In this document: positions 42,555-51,607 of the stretch, in pieces
Position numbering within the stretch: position 1 is the first letter of the stretch
Layout: each line of letters opens with the position of its first letter
From: Streptomyces sp. 549
GTDB taxonomy: Bacteria; Actinomycetota; Actinomycetes; Streptomycetales; Streptomycetaceae
Length of the DNA stretch: 64,000 nt
Direction of reading: 5' to 3'
NCBI RefSeq assembly: GCF_030124175.1
Contig: NZ_JASKMT010000002.1
Location: 1 to 64,000, forward strand
Notes under the pieces: model-generated
The model's input: only the letters and a program-made list of their open reading frames with translations
Told to the model about the DNA's origin: nothing
Databases searched by the model: none
Position numbers and translations under genes: made by a program

Positions 42555-42787
42555 CGTAACGGGAGCGGGTCGCGCGAGGATGTCCGGCCGCTGACCTCGG
42601 AAGGGCTCGCCCCGGCGAGGCTCGGGCAGCCCGTCACCCATGCGGAAGTCGGCTTCTCGGCCTCCGAGAGCGGGACGGAGGCGGCGCCACCCACCACGGT
42701 TGGCGGGATTGCGGAGCGGGGGCATCGTCTATGTCCACTGCGACACCGCGGCCCACTCGTCGAGGTAGAGCAGCGCCGTGATCGTCT

Positions 42788-44125
42788 TCAACTGGATGGT
42801 GCGCACCGCCGGAAGAGGTCTTCGGCGGCCTGATCGAACGGGACCTGTACCTGCTCGCCGCTGTCCATGTCCCGCAGCGTGACCGTACCGGCCTCGCGCT
42901 CGGTTGCGCCGTAGATGACGCAGAATCGGGCCCCCTGCTCGCTGGCCCACTTCATCTGTTTGGCGAACTTGCCGCTTGACCCGAGATAGACGCCGGTACG
43001 CACACCGGCCCGGCGGATTTGGGCTGCCAGCCGGAAGCTGTCGGCGGCCTGCTCCTCTCCCATGACCGTGACGGCTACCTCGATCTGCGCATACGGGGCT
43101 TCCTCGGTCTGGGAAAGCAGGGGCAGGATGCGTTCGATGCCCAGAGAGCCCCCGCAGGCAGGTGCGTCCTTGCCTCCGAGGCGTCCGATAAGGCTGTCGT
43201 ATCGTCCTCCGGATGCGATCGATCCGGGCACGTCGGGAGCGACCACCTCGAAGATGATGCCGGTGTAGTAGTCGAGTCCGCGCACGAGGTTCGGCGTGAA
43301 CCCGATCCGCTCGGACGGGATCGTGTCCTTGGCCAGTTCCAGCAGGTGGTCCACCTCGGCCAGGCCGGCCTGACCGGTTTCGCTGGACTTCAGCCGTGTC
43401 CGGACGCGCTCGACCGCATCGGCTGCCGTGAGATCGTCCACCAGGCCCTGGGCCATCTCCTGTGACAGTCCACGACTGGCTACCAGCTCACTAACAACGG
43501 CTTCCGGAGAGAGCTTGTCGAGCTTGTCGAGCGTGATCAGCGCACCCGAACCCAGCTCGTCGGGAACCTCGTACGCCTCCAGCAGCCCGAACAGGGCGTG
43601 CCGGGAGTTCACCAGGAATCGGAACTCCGGCACACCGAGTGAGTCAAGCGCGTCGTGCAGCGCCAGGACCACCTCGGCGTCTGACAGGGGTGAGGACGAG
43701 CCCACGATGTCCAGGTCGCACTGCACGAATTCGCGGAACCGCCCCTTCCCCGGCCGGTCCGCTCGCCAGACCGGGGCGATGGCGTACCGCTTGTACGGAG
43801 AGGGGAGCTGGCTGCCGTATGCCGCTGCCGCTCGTGCCAGGGGGACGGTGAGGTCGTAGCGCAATGCGAGATCGGCCTCTCCGCTCGCTTCGTGCTCGCC
43901 GCGCCGGAGGATCTTGAAGATCAGCTTGTCCCCTTCGTCGCCGTACTTGCCGGTGAGGACGTCCAGCCGCTCAAAAGCAGGGGTCTGGAGAGGCTGGAAG
44001 CCGTAGCGGGCGAACACGGTCCGAATCGTCGCGAAAGCGTGCTCGCGCCTCTCGTACTCGGCTGCGAGGAAGTCGCGGGTCCCGGATGCGGGGTCGAACT
44101 GCTTCAAGGAGGCCATGAGGGCCAT
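42788..44125 (-). CDS. hisS: Second histidyl-tRNA synthetase
   Basis: 445 residues (442 from ATG 44116). Class II aaRS: FDPASGTRDFLAAEY at the start, motif 2 region YKRYAIAPVWRADRPGKGRFREFVQCDLDIVG, His-A motif LVRGLDYYTG, His-B SIASGGRYDSLIG, motif 3 ACGGSLGIERI, and a C-terminal anticodon-binding domain (EQAADSFRLAAQIRRAGVRTGVYLG). The KYGDEGDKLIFK segment resembles the eukaryote/archaea-like HisRS type, not the bacterial housekeeping type I would expect, so this is likely an acquired paralogue. No Shine-Dalgarno is seen before either ATG. Confidence 0.9.
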   Translation of the reverse strand: MALMASLKQFDPASGTRDFLAAEYERREHAFATIRTVFARYGFQPLQTPAFERLDVLTGKYGDEGDKLIFKILRRGEHEASGEADLALRYDLTVPLARAAAAYGSQLPSPYKRYAIAPVWRADRPGKGRFREFVQCDLDIVGSSSPLSDAEVVLALHDALDSLGVPEFRFLVNSRHALFGLLEAYEVPDELGSGALITLDKLDKLSPEAVVSELVASRGLSQEMAQGLVDDLTAADAVERVRTRLKSSETGQAGLAEVDHLLELAKDTIPSERIGFTPNLVRGLDYYTGIIFEVVAPDVPGSIASGGRYDSLIGRLGGKDAPACGGSLGIERILPLLSQTEEAPYAQIEVAVTVMGEEQAADSFRLAAQIRRAGVRTGVYLGSSGKFAKQMKWASEQGARFCVIYGATEREAGTVTLRDMDSGEQVQVPFDQAAEDLFRRCAPSS

Positions 44126-44385
44126 AGTCCCGAACGCTGGTGGTCGAGAGCAAAACGCTTCGCCGTGGTGTTTCTTCCCGATATCATCCGCCCCCACCTC
44201 CGGAACCACCACGCGCCAACCCTGTATGAGCGCGCACGCGAGACCGTCCGGTCCGAGCTGGTCCCAGCCTGACGGAGGTTCCGTCATACCCCCGGCTCGG
44301 GAGGTATGGCGGGTCCACGAAATCAAGCGGTGTGTGCCCCAGACCTGGCGTCCTGACGTGGCATCACAATGTGCCATCGCCACAG
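44126..44385. other. Leader region upstream of the hisS-like gene
   Basis: About 260 bp before hisS (minus strand) with a dyad atgccatc..., cacaatgtgccat near 44363-44378 and no clear T-box or specifier helix. No ORF stands out. Confidence 0.4.
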
Positions 44386-44423
44386 CAGGGCGGACCCCGA
44401 GGGTCGAACCCTCGTGGGCCCTG
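44386..44423 (-). terminator. Terminator after the XRE gene
   Basis: CGAGGGT-CGA-ACCCTCG (44398-44414) inside CAGGGC/GCCCTG arms (44386-44391, 44418-44423), 3 bp past the XRE stop on the minus strand. The inner sequence resembles a tRNA T-arm but is only a hairpin. Confidence 0.6.
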
Positions 44424-44426
44424 TGC

Positions 44427-44654
44427 TCAGTTCTTGCGGTGACTGAGGAGGTCGCCCGGCTGGCACTCCAGCACCTCGCAGAGGCGGGTCAGGGTGGTGA
44501 AGCGCACGGCTCTCGCCCGGCCGTTCTTGAGGATCGACAGGTTCACATGCGTGACTCCGACCTTGTCGGCCAGCTCGGCCAAGGTCATCCCGCGTTCCTC
44601 CAGCAGTCGGTCGAGGTGGACCTCGATCGCGTGCTCCTGCTTGTCCTCGGACAT
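44427..44654 (-). CDS. Small XRE-family DNA-binding protein
   Basis: 75 residues, nearly all helix-turn-helix: RLLEERGMTLAELADKVGVTHVNLSILKNGRARAVRFTTLTRLCEVLECQPGDLL. ATG 44654 overlaps the DUF2975 stop. This is the usual YozG-like partner of DUF2975 membrane proteins and probably represses its own operon through the dyad at 45304-45344. Confidence 0.9.
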   Translation of the reverse strand: MSEDKQEHAIEVHLDRLLEERGMTLAELADKVGVTHVNLSILKNGRARAVRFTTLTRLCEVLECQPGDLLSHRKN

Positions 44655-45298
44655 CAGACCGTTCCGTCGAGGTCTTCTCGCATGGTGATGCCGACTCGCA
44701 TGATCCGGGCGAAGGAGAGGACACCGAGGCCGGTGAGGATCGCCATGAAGGGAGCGTCCCACGTCCACAGTCCGGAGACAACGCTGATGTCGCCGCCCTG
44801 GCTCAGGGAGTCGATGAGAGCCTTCTCGGCCGTGGCCACGGCAATCGCGGTGAGCACGCTGCCGGCCAGCAGCCACCAGCCCAGCCTGCGCAGCCGCTCT
44901 GCGGTCCGGGCGGTGTAGAGGCCGTCGCGCTCCGCACTTCGGATCAGTTGGAGGACAAGCAGGAGCGCTCCGACGATGAAAACGAAGGGGATGAGCTGGG
45001 TTGTGGTGTTGAGCAGGCTCTGGACCGTACTCGGGTCTTCCGTGCAGTAGTTCGGGTGGGCGCTGAGGTCGACCGTTGCTCCCGGTACGGGCTTGAGACC
45101 CCCAGTCGGTGCCTCGCCGACGCTGACCGTCGTGGCTGTATCCATGACGCAGACCGGCTTGTCGCCGACGCCGAGGACGTGCACGCCGTCCACGAACAGC
45201 GCGGCGAGCAAGCCCACGCCCACCAGCCCCGCGACCAGCGTCACGATGGCCGTGACCGCCGTTGACATCGGCTCCAGCGGATTGCGTACCCTCGCCAT
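44654..45298 (-). CDS. DUF2975 membrane protein
   Basis: 214 residues with four TM helices (about 15-35 VTAIVTLVAGLVGVGLLAALFV; 104-124 LIPFVFIVGALLLVLQLI; 143-160 WWLLAGSVLTAIAVAT; 185-200), an extracytoplasmic Cys-containing loop between 1 and 2, and the RSAERDGLYTARTAERLRRLGW segment common in DUF2975. GGGGG precedes ATG 45298. Operon with the XRE gene. Confidence 0.85.
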   Translation of the reverse strand: MARVRNPLEPMSTAVTAIVTLVAGLVGVGLLAALFVDGVHVLGVGDKPVCVMDTATTVSVGEAPTGGLKPVPGATVDLSAHPNYCTEDPSTVQSLLNTTTQLIPFVFIVGALLLVLQLIRSAERDGLYTARTAERLRRLGWWLLAGSVLTAIAVATAEKALIDSLSQGGDISVVSGLWTWDAPFMAILTGLGVLSFARIMRVGITMREDLDGTV

Positions 45299-45303
45299 GA
45301 TAC

Positions 45304-45344
45304 CCCCGTATCGATTATCGATGTTATCGAAAAACGATACGGGG
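45304..45344. promoter_or_regulatory. Operator dyad of the DUF2975-XRE operon
   Basis: CCCCGTATCG (45304-45313) and CGATACGGGG (45335-45344) form perfect 10-bp arms; the interior carries further ATCGAT/TATCGA half sites. It begins 6 bp before the start codon, ideal for repression by the XRE protein. It is AT-rich compared with its surroundings. Confidence 0.7.
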
Positions 45345-45519
45345 ACTAGTGGGGGTTTGGCAACTGACAGCCAGGCGCGATCGTTGAGCTTTGCGTAGAC
45401 CCCCCCCGTCCGGATTGCCTGCGAAGACCGGCACGACGGAGGCTCGCCGCACCTTCCGGCGTGGGAGGTTCGGCGGGGTGGGAAGTCGTGCCGCTGAGCA
45501 GTCCGTCGCACAGGCCTCC
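45345..45519. other. Non-coding stretch beside the DUF5753 remnant
   Basis: No gene supported. Includes a dyad around ctccgtc/gacggag (45436-45442, 45517-45523). The following 45621-45862 stretch is also empty apart from the promoter of the 91-residue gene. Confidence 0.4.
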
Positions 45520-45620
45520 GTCATGGCGGGGCGCCAAGAGGCGTTGTCGCCACTCACGGCGCTCGTCTTTTTTGGAGGAGAGCTGACTCCCTCACGCTGT
45601 TGGCGGCCCGGAGACGGGAC
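45520..45620 (+). pseudogene. Frameshifted remnant of an XRE/DUF5753 regulator
   Basis: One frame reads SVMAGRQEAL, and a second reads HAVGGPE about 25 codons on; the intact gene at 41127 has SFLAARQEAL and HAVGGPE in one frame at similar spacing. At base level caagaggcgttg, gcgctcgtc and cacgctgttggcggcccggag match 41582-41670. The reading frame is broken between them and no HTH part remains. Confidence 0.7.
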
Positions 45621-45862
45621 TCCAGGGACATCGCGTCCTCTGCCGGGGCCGTGCCCTAGCATCGGGTGGGCCGGTGTCTGTGCTGTCGTTTGTGCTGGCT
45701 GGCAACCAGCGGTCTCCGTCGGCGCCGTAGTCGCAACTCGCTCCTACAAGTCCGGACATTGCCTGAAGGCCGAGGTTTGCTCCACTCGGCCTTCGCCCCC
45801 GAGAAGCACAAGTGCGGCGAGCGAGACTGTCAGAAGAAGTAGCCGCTCAGTAGGGAAAAACG

Positions 45863-46138
45863 TTGACCACGCTCGCGCTCCTTGCCCTGTGGGGCCTCTT
45901 CCTCTCCTTGGCTGTGCTGTCTCTGACCGGACGTCGCCGCAACGGCCTCACGCCTGTGCAACGCTGGATCACCAGTCATCGGTTGTCGTACAGCGTGGCC
46001 GTCGGCTGCCTCGTGGGAGCGGCTGTGGCTGTCGCTGCGGCCAACCCGTGGTTTGCGCTCACCGGCCTCGTCGTGGGGGCTGGAAGCTGGGTTGCGATGC
46101 CGCACGCCGAGGCACGGCTGCGAGGCCGCCACGCCTGA
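45863..46138 (+). CDS. Small two-to-three-helix membrane protein
   Basis: 91 residues: TLALLALWGLFLSLAVLSL, RLSYSVAVGCLVGAAVAVAAA and FALTGLVVGAGSWVAM are hydrophobic helices separated by basic segments. TTG start at 45863 after AGGGAAAA. Function unknown; real by hydrophobic pattern rather than homology. Confidence 0.5.
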   Translation: MTTLALLALWGLFLSLAVLSLTGRRRNGLTPVQRWITSHRLSYSVAVGCLVGAAVAVAAANPWFALTGLVVGAGSWVAMPHAEARLRGRHA

Positions 46139-46302
46139 GGTCCGGGTTTCGACTACGGGGTAGGCGCTGATGCCGGGGGAGGAGGCGGGCACGAAGTGCC
46201 ACCTCTTCCCCCGGCATTCTCGCAAACTGGTCCCGGCATGGCAGGGGCCCCACCGCGCCCCCCCCACTCGGGAGGCACGGCGGGGCCGTTGGCCGCCGTG
46301 GC

Positions 46303-48231
46303 TCAGATCGCCGCCGCTGACGCCGCCGTCGCCCGGCCCGACGGGTCGGGCGGCTCTGGCGCGTGCTCGTCGGACTCGCTGAACTGGGTGCGGTAGAGCT
46401 GCTCGTAGCGTCCGCCTCGGGCCAGCAGCTCCTCGTGCGTGCCGCGTTCGACGATGCGGCCGTGCTCCAGGACGAGGATCTGGTCGGCCTGCCGGATCGT
46501 CGACAGCCGGTGTGCGATGACGACGGACGTGCGCCCGGACAGCGCCTCGGCGAGCGCCTCCTGCACGGCTGCCTCCGAGGTCGAGTCCAGGTGGGCGGTG
46601 GCCTCGTCGAGGATCACCACCCGGGGCTGGGCCAGCAGCAGGCGGGCGATGGTCAGGCGCTGCCGCTCCCCGCCGGACAGCCGGTAGCCGCGCTCCCCGA
46701 CGACGGTGTCCAGTTGGTCGGGCAGTGAGGCGATCAGCTCCTCCAGCCGGGCCCTGCGCAGCGCGTCCCACATCTCCTCCTCCGTCGCCTCCGGCCGGGC
46801 CAGCAGCAGGTTGGCGCGGATGGAGTCGTGGAAGAGGTGCCCGTCCTGGGTGACCATGCCCAGCGTGCGGCGCAGCGTCTCGGCGCTGAGGTCGCGCACG
46901 TCCACGCCGCCCAGCCGTACCGTGCCCCGGTCGGTGTCGTAGAGGCGCGGCGCCAGTTGCGCGATGGTGGACTTGCCCGCTCCTGACGAGCCGACGAGGG
47001 CGACGAGTTGGCCGGGCTCGGCCCGGAAGCTGACGTCGTGCAGCACCTGTTCGCCGCCGCGGGTGTCCAGCGTCGCGACCTCCTCCAGGGAGGCGAGCGA
47101 CACCTTGTCCGCCGACGGGTAGGCGAAGTCCACCGCCTCGAACTCCACGCCCACCGGTCCGTCCGGCACCTCGCGGGCGTCCGGCTTCTCCTGGATCAGC
47201 GGCTTGAGGTCCAGCACCTCGAAGACGCGCTGGAAGCTGACGAGCGCGCTCATCACCTCGACCCGGGCGCTGGCCAGTGAGGTCAGCGGTGCGTACAGCC
47301 GGGTCAGCAGCAGGGCGAGGGAGACGACCGTGCCGGCGTCGAGGCTGCCCCGCAGTGCGAAGAACCCGCCGAGTCCGTAGACCAGCGCCAGGGCGAGCGC
47401 GGAGACCAGGGTCAGGGCCGTCACGAACGTCATTTGCAGCATCGCGGTGCGCACCCCGATGTCACGGACCCGTCCCGCCCGCTGGGCGAACTCCGCCGAC
47501 TCCTGCTCGGGCCGCCCGAACAGCTTGACCAGCGTGGCGCCCGGGGCGGAGAACCGCTCGGTCATCTGCGTGCTCATGGTGGAGTTGTGGTTCGCCGCCT
47601 CCCGCGAGAGCTGCGCGAGCCGGGCGCCCATCCGGCGGGCCGGGAGCACGAAGACCGGCAGCAGGACCAGCGCCAGCAGGGTGATCTGCCAGGACAGCTG
47701 GAGCATCACCGCGAGCGTCAGCAGCAGCGTCACCACGTTGCTGACCAGCCCCGACAGGGTGTCGCTGAAGGCCCGCTGGGCGCCGATCACGTCGTTGTTC
47801 AGGCGGCTGACCAGCGCACCCGTGCGGGTCCTGGTGAAGAACGCCACCGGCATGCGCTGCACGTGGTCGTAGACCGCGGTGCGCAGGTCGAGGATGAGCC
47901 CTTCGCCGATGCGGGCCGACAGCCAGCGCGTCAGCAGCCCGATCGCGGCCTCCGCGACCGCGATGAGCGCGATCAGGACGGCCAGCATCACCACGGTGCG
48001 CTGCGCCGCCCCGTCCACGATGGCGTTGACGACCCGCCCCGCGAGCAGCGGAGTGGCCACCGCGAGCACCGCGGAGACCGTGCTGAACAGCAGGAACAGC
48101 AGCAGCATCCGCCGGTGCGGCTGGGCGAACGCGAAGATGCGCCGCAGCGTGGCCCGGGAGAACGGGCGCTGGTCGTCGGTCGCGTGCCGGGCGTTGTACA
48201 TCGCGTTCCACGCGGTGATTTCCATGGACAT
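46303..48231 (-). CDS. ABC exporter, fused permease and ATPase
   Basis: 642 residues. N-terminal six-helix exporter domain (about 35-320; AFFTRTRTGALVSRLNNDV is the coupling-helix segment), linker, then ATPase domain with Walker A GSSGAGKST, Q-loop VTQDGHLFHDS, signature LSGGERQR, Walker B VVILDEATAHLD and switch His VVIAHRLST. A half transporter of the MsbA/LmrA/multidrug kind, working as a homodimer. ATG 48231 follows GGAGG. Substrate unknown; gene stands alone. Confidence 0.93.
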   Translation of the reverse strand: MSMEITAWNAMYNARHATDDQRPFSRATLRRIFAFAQPHRRMLLLFLLFSTVSAVLAVATPLLAGRVVNAIVDGAAQRTVVMLAVLIALIAVAEAAIGLLTRWLSARIGEGLILDLRTAVYDHVQRMPVAFFTRTRTGALVSRLNNDVIGAQRAFSDTLSGLVSNVVTLLLTLAVMLQLSWQITLLALVLLPVFVLPARRMGARLAQLSREAANHNSTMSTQMTERFSAPGATLVKLFGRPEQESAEFAQRAGRVRDIGVRTAMLQMTFVTALTLVSALALALVYGLGGFFALRGSLDAGTVVSLALLLTRLYAPLTSLASARVEVMSALVSFQRVFEVLDLKPLIQEKPDAREVPDGPVGVEFEAVDFAYPSADKVSLASLEEVATLDTRGGEQVLHDVSFRAEPGQLVALVGSSGAGKSTIAQLAPRLYDTDRGTVRLGGVDVRDLSAETLRRTLGMVTQDGHLFHDSIRANLLLARPEATEEEMWDALRRARLEELIASLPDQLDTVVGERGYRLSGGERQRLTIARLLLAQPRVVILDEATAHLDSTSEAAVQEALAEALSGRTSVVIAHRLSTIRQADQILVLEHGRIVERGTHEELLARGGRYEQLYRTQFSESDEHAPEPPDPSGRATAASAAAI

Positions 48232-48335
48232 CCCGCACCTCCGTCGCTGAGTCGATGGCACGACCGTAGAACTTCAACTCGACTTGAAGTCAACTGTCGC
48301 TCGGCCGCCGCTACCGCCGGGGTGGGGTGGTGGGG

Positions 48336-49379
48336 TCACCGGTCCGCGTAGACGATCCACACCTGGCCCCGGTCGAACGGCATCGGTGCGCCGTCCGCTC
48401 GGGTGAACGTCGTGCCGGCCGTCTCCGATGACCGCTGCCACGTCGTCTCGAACGCCCGTCCGTCCCGCAGTACCGTCGCCTCGCCGCGGCCCACCGTCTC
48501 GATGTACGGCGTCACCGCGCCCGTGACGTCCCGGAAGTCCGACGGGCGCATCGTCACGTGCTGGACCACCACCGTCGGCGCCCCCAGCCGCCCGCCGCCG
48601 CTGTCCATCGCCGGGGTGCCGTCGAACGACGCCAGCCAGCGCCCCTCCTCCGCCGACCACGTGAACGACGTGCTCGCCGAGGAGTACCGCACCGTCCACT
48701 CCGACGCGGGCTTGCCGCCGCCGGGCGCCCGCCCGAAGCGGAACCCGATGTCGGACGGACGGCTCGCCTGCGGTGCCGCCCGCAGCGCCTCGGCCGGACG
48801 CAGGAACAGGTTGTGCGGCGCGGTCCGCCCGGCCTGGCGGAAGTACGCGCCGGGCACCTTGCCGGGCGGGAGCGCGAAGTTCGGCGACGCCTCCACCTGC
48901 CGCTCCAGCGCACTGCGCACACCCGAGTAGGCCAGCGCGGGCCGGTCGAACTGCCGCAGCAGCTCCAGGTCCGACTCCCGGACGCTGCGTACCGGACCGA
49001 GGGTCTCGGGATAGGAGCTGGAGTAGACGCCCATCAGCCGGCTCTGCCCGCCCTCTACCTTCTCCACGTAGACCAGGTCGGCCTGCTCAAGGCCGGTGTG
49101 CGGCCGGGCCCGCGCGTTGTTGTCGAACTTCACCGCCAGCACCTGCCCGCCCTCGGCTGTCCGCCCGGTGTACGGCGACGGCCCCCGGCCCTTGCCGTCC
49201 CCCTCGGCAGGCTGGCAGGCCGCGGCGGTCGCCAGCAGCGCCGCGACGGCGAACGCCGCCGCCACCCGTGCCCGCACCCCGCGCGGTCGCCGCCGGGAGC
49301 CGCTGTCCGGCCGGTGGGCGGCGGCGTTCGGCGGGGCGTCGGTGCCGGTCGGCGGGGCGCTGGGAGAACTCGGTGGCAT
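48336..49379 (-). CDS. DUF3048 (YerB-like) lipoprotein
   Basis: 347 residues. After a basic, Pro-rich N-terminus, FAVAALLATAAAC is a lipoprotein signal with Cys55. The mature part has the DUF3048 features AVKFDNNARARPHTGLEQADLVYVEKVEGG, GPVRSVRESDLELL and ends QVWIVYADR. YerB-like proteins are extracytoplasmic and of unclear function. Divergent from the APC permease. Confidence 0.87.
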   Translation of the reverse strand: MPPSSPSAPPTGTDAPPNAAAHRPDSGSRRRPRGVRARVAAAFAVAALLATAAACQPAEGDGKGRGPSPYTGRTAEGGQVLAVKFDNNARARPHTGLEQADLVYVEKVEGGQSRLMGVYSSSYPETLGPVRSVRESDLELLRQFDRPALAYSGVRSALERQVEASPNFALPPGKVPGAYFRQAGRTAPHNLFLRPAEALRAAPQASRPSDIGFRFGRAPGGGKPASEWTVRYSSASTSFTWSAEEGRWLASFDGTPAMDSGGGRLGAPTVVVQHVTMRPSDFRDVTGAVTPYIETVGRGEATVLRDGRAFETTWQRSSETAGTTFTRADGAPMPFDRGQVWIVYADR

Positions 49380-49660
49380 GACGGGCCTCCGCGAAAGAGT
49401 GTCGGTCCGGGAAGGACTACCTCGAACCACTCCTCCCTGCACTCTGCCACGGCCATCCGGCCCCTGCACAGCCTCCGGCGGGTGACGGGACGGCCACAGC
49501 GGCACCTGGCGCCCGGCACCCGGCGTCGGGCGCCGCAGGACACGACCCGGGCGGGGCCCGTCCGCCACGTCCGCTGCCCTAGGGTCGGCGGTGCTGAGGA
49601 CTTCGGCGGCAGCGCGGGACCCCCGGCGCGGGTCGCGTCGCCACGACGTGTGGAGTGGAC

Positions 49661-50962
49661 ATGAGCAGCTCGTCACCCGGCACGGAACCCGCGCAGCCGC
49701 AGCCGCAGCCGCAGCAGCCGCAGCTGGGCCGCCGGCTCGGGCTGCTCGACGCGGTCGTGATCGGGCTGGGCGCGATGCTGGGCGCCGGCGTCTTCGCCGC
49801 CCTGGCCCCGGCCGCCGGCGCCGCCGGATCGGGGCTGCTGCTGGGGCTCGCCCTGGCCGCGGCGGTGGCCTACTGCAACGCCACCTCGTCGGCCCGGCTG
49901 GCGGCCCGCTACCCGGCGTCGGGCGGCACGTACGTCTACGGCAGGGAGCGGCTGGGCGCGTTCTGGGGCCACCAGGCCGGGTGGGCCTTCGTGGTCGGCA
50001 AGACGGCGTCCTGCGCGGCGATGGCGCTGACCGTCGGCCTCTACGCCTGGCCGGACCAGGCGCACGCGGTGGCGGTGGCCGCCGTGGTGGCGCTGACGGC
50101 GGTCAACTACGCCGGAGTGCAGAAGTCCGCCTGGCTGACCAGGACGATCATCGCCGTGGTCCTCGCCGTGCTGGCGGCGGTCGTCACCGCCGCGCTCACC
50201 TCGGGCGAGGCGGACGCCGCCCGCCTGGACATCGGCGCGGACGCCACCCTCACCGGCGTGCTCCAGGCGGCCGGCCTGCTGTTCTTCGCCTTCGCCGGAT
50301 ACGCCCGCATCGCCACGCTCGGCGAGGAGGTCCGCGACCCGGCACGGACGATCCCGCGCGCCGTGCCGATCGCGCTGGGCATCACCCTGGCCGTGTACGC
50401 GGCGGTCGCGGTGGCGGTGCTGTCGGTGCTGGGCAGCGACGGCCTGGCGGGTGCGACCGCGCCCCTGGCCGACGCGGTCCGCGCGGCCGGCGTGCCCGAG
50501 CTGGCACCCGTGGTGCGGGTGGGCGCCGCGGTCGCGGCGCTGGGCTCGCTGCTGGCCCTGATCCTCGGCGTCTCCCGGACGACGCTGGCGATGGCCCGCG
50601 ACCGCCACCTGCCGTCCGCGCTGGCCGCCGTGCACCCGCGCTTCCAGGTCCCGCACCGCGCCGAACTCGCCGTCGGCGCGGTCGTCGCAGTGGCGGCGGC
50701 GACGGCGGACCTGCGGGCCGCGATCGGCTTCTCCTCCTTCTGTGTGCTGGCCTACTACGCGATCGCCAACGTCTCCGCCTGGACGCTCACCCGCGAGGAG
50801 GGCCGCCCGCCGCGCGTGGTGCCCGTCCTGGGACTGATCGGCTGCGCGGCCCTGGCCTTCGCGCTGCCGCTCGGCTCGGTACTGGCCGGCGCCGCCGTGC
50901 TCCTGGCCGGCGCCGCCACCTATGTCGCCCGCCGGGCCCTGGTGGGGCGGCGGCAGGAGTGA
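49661..50962 (+). CDS. APC-superfamily amino-acid permease
   Basis: 433 residues, about 11-12 TM helices. TM1 LLDAVVIGLGAMLGAGVFAAL contains the broken-helix GAMLGAGVF motif of APC transporters; TM6 region GLLFFAFAGYARIATLGEEVRDPARTIPRAV is also typical. ATG 49661 follows TGGAG; GTG 49655 also possible. Substrate not determinable. Confidence 0.9.
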   Translation: MSSSSPGTEPAQPQPQPQQPQLGRRLGLLDAVVIGLGAMLGAGVFAALAPAAGAAGSGLLLGLALAAAVAYCNATSSARLAARYPASGGTYVYGRERLGAFWGHQAGWAFVVGKTASCAAMALTVGLYAWPDQAHAVAVAAVVALTAVNYAGVQKSAWLTRTIIAVVLAVLAAVVTAALTSGEADAARLDIGADATLTGVLQAAGLLFFAFAGYARIATLGEEVRDPARTIPRAVPIALGITLAVYAAVAVAVLSVLGSDGLAGATAPLADAVRAAGVPELAPVVRVGAAVAALGSLLALILGVSRTTLAMARDRHLPSALAAVHPRFQVPHRAELAVGAVVAVAAATADLRAAIGFSSFCVLAYYAIANVSAWTLTREEGRPPRVVPVLGLIGCAALAFALPLGSVLAGAAVLLAGAATYVARRALVGRRQE

Positions 50963-51077
50963 GGCGGGCGGGAGTGAGGCGGGAGGGAATGAGCGGGCGG
51001 GGGTGGCGTGCGCGGCGGCTCTTGGCCGGTTTCGCGTCAATCAACCAGCCAGACGAGGCCGTTGACGACACCACTCG

Positions 51078-51506
51078 GTGAGCCTGCCCCAGCGTGAGCG
51101 GATGCCTGCCGCCCTGATCGTTTGGCTGCTCAGCGGCCTGGGGTTCGCGCTGCTGGGCGTCGCGGTGTTCTTCGCCGACGTGTTCGGCACGCCGTACTCC
51201 CTCGTCCTGCTGCTCTCCGCCTGCCTCGTGCTCAGCGGAACCCTCTCCGTCGCGCGAGGGCGCCCGGAAGGCGTGGTCCGGGTCCGTCGGGGCGCGTGGC
51301 TGGCGCTGGTCGTCGGCTCGCTGCCACTCAGTCTGTGGGCGGTGTCCACCGCAGTCGCCCATAGCGCCGAGCATTTCCTCCTCGGCCTGCGCGAGGGCGT
51401 CTGGCGGTACCTCCTGGTCCTGACCGTGCCGACCGCGATCGTGCTGCTCACCAGGCGGACCGCACTGGCGCGAGAAGCGGTCGACGCGTCTCGGCGTGGT
51501 CCGTAG
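51078..51506 (+). CDS. Four-helix membrane protein of unknown function
   Basis: 142 residues with hydrophobic helices ALIVWLLSGLGFALLGVAVFFADVF, SLVLLLSACLVLSGTL, WLALVVGSLPLSLWAV and YLLVLTVPTAIVLL. GTG 51078 (or ATG 51102). Not recognised. Confidence 0.65.
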   Translation: MSLPQRERMPAALIVWLLSGLGFALLGVAVFFADVFGTPYSLVLLLSACLVLSGTLSVARGRPEGVVRVRRGAWLALVVGSLPLSLWAVSTAVAHSAEHFLLGLREGVWRYLLVLTVPTAIVLLTRRTALAREAVDASRRGP

Positions 51507-51607
51507 CAGGCTTTTGAGGCGGCGCTTCCCCTGGTTCACGAGACCTAGGCTGATGGTCCGACGCGCCGCCCGATGCGCTTCCTCGCGCCTGCTGGTCGGA
51601 TGGCGGA

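Noticed and set aside
44126-44385. T-box riboswitch before the histidyl-tRNA synthetase
   Set aside because: No T-box bulge sequence (TGGNACCGCG-type) or specifier stem could be seen on the minus strand.
44386-44425. tRNA T-arm-like sequence (GGTTCGA-type loop) suggesting a tRNA or attachment site
   Set aside because: The T stem does not pair in the correct register, there is no acceptor, D or anticodon arm, and no CCA end. It is a symmetric hairpin immediately after the XRE stop, so a terminator is the simpler reading. No matching copy was found at the island's left edge.
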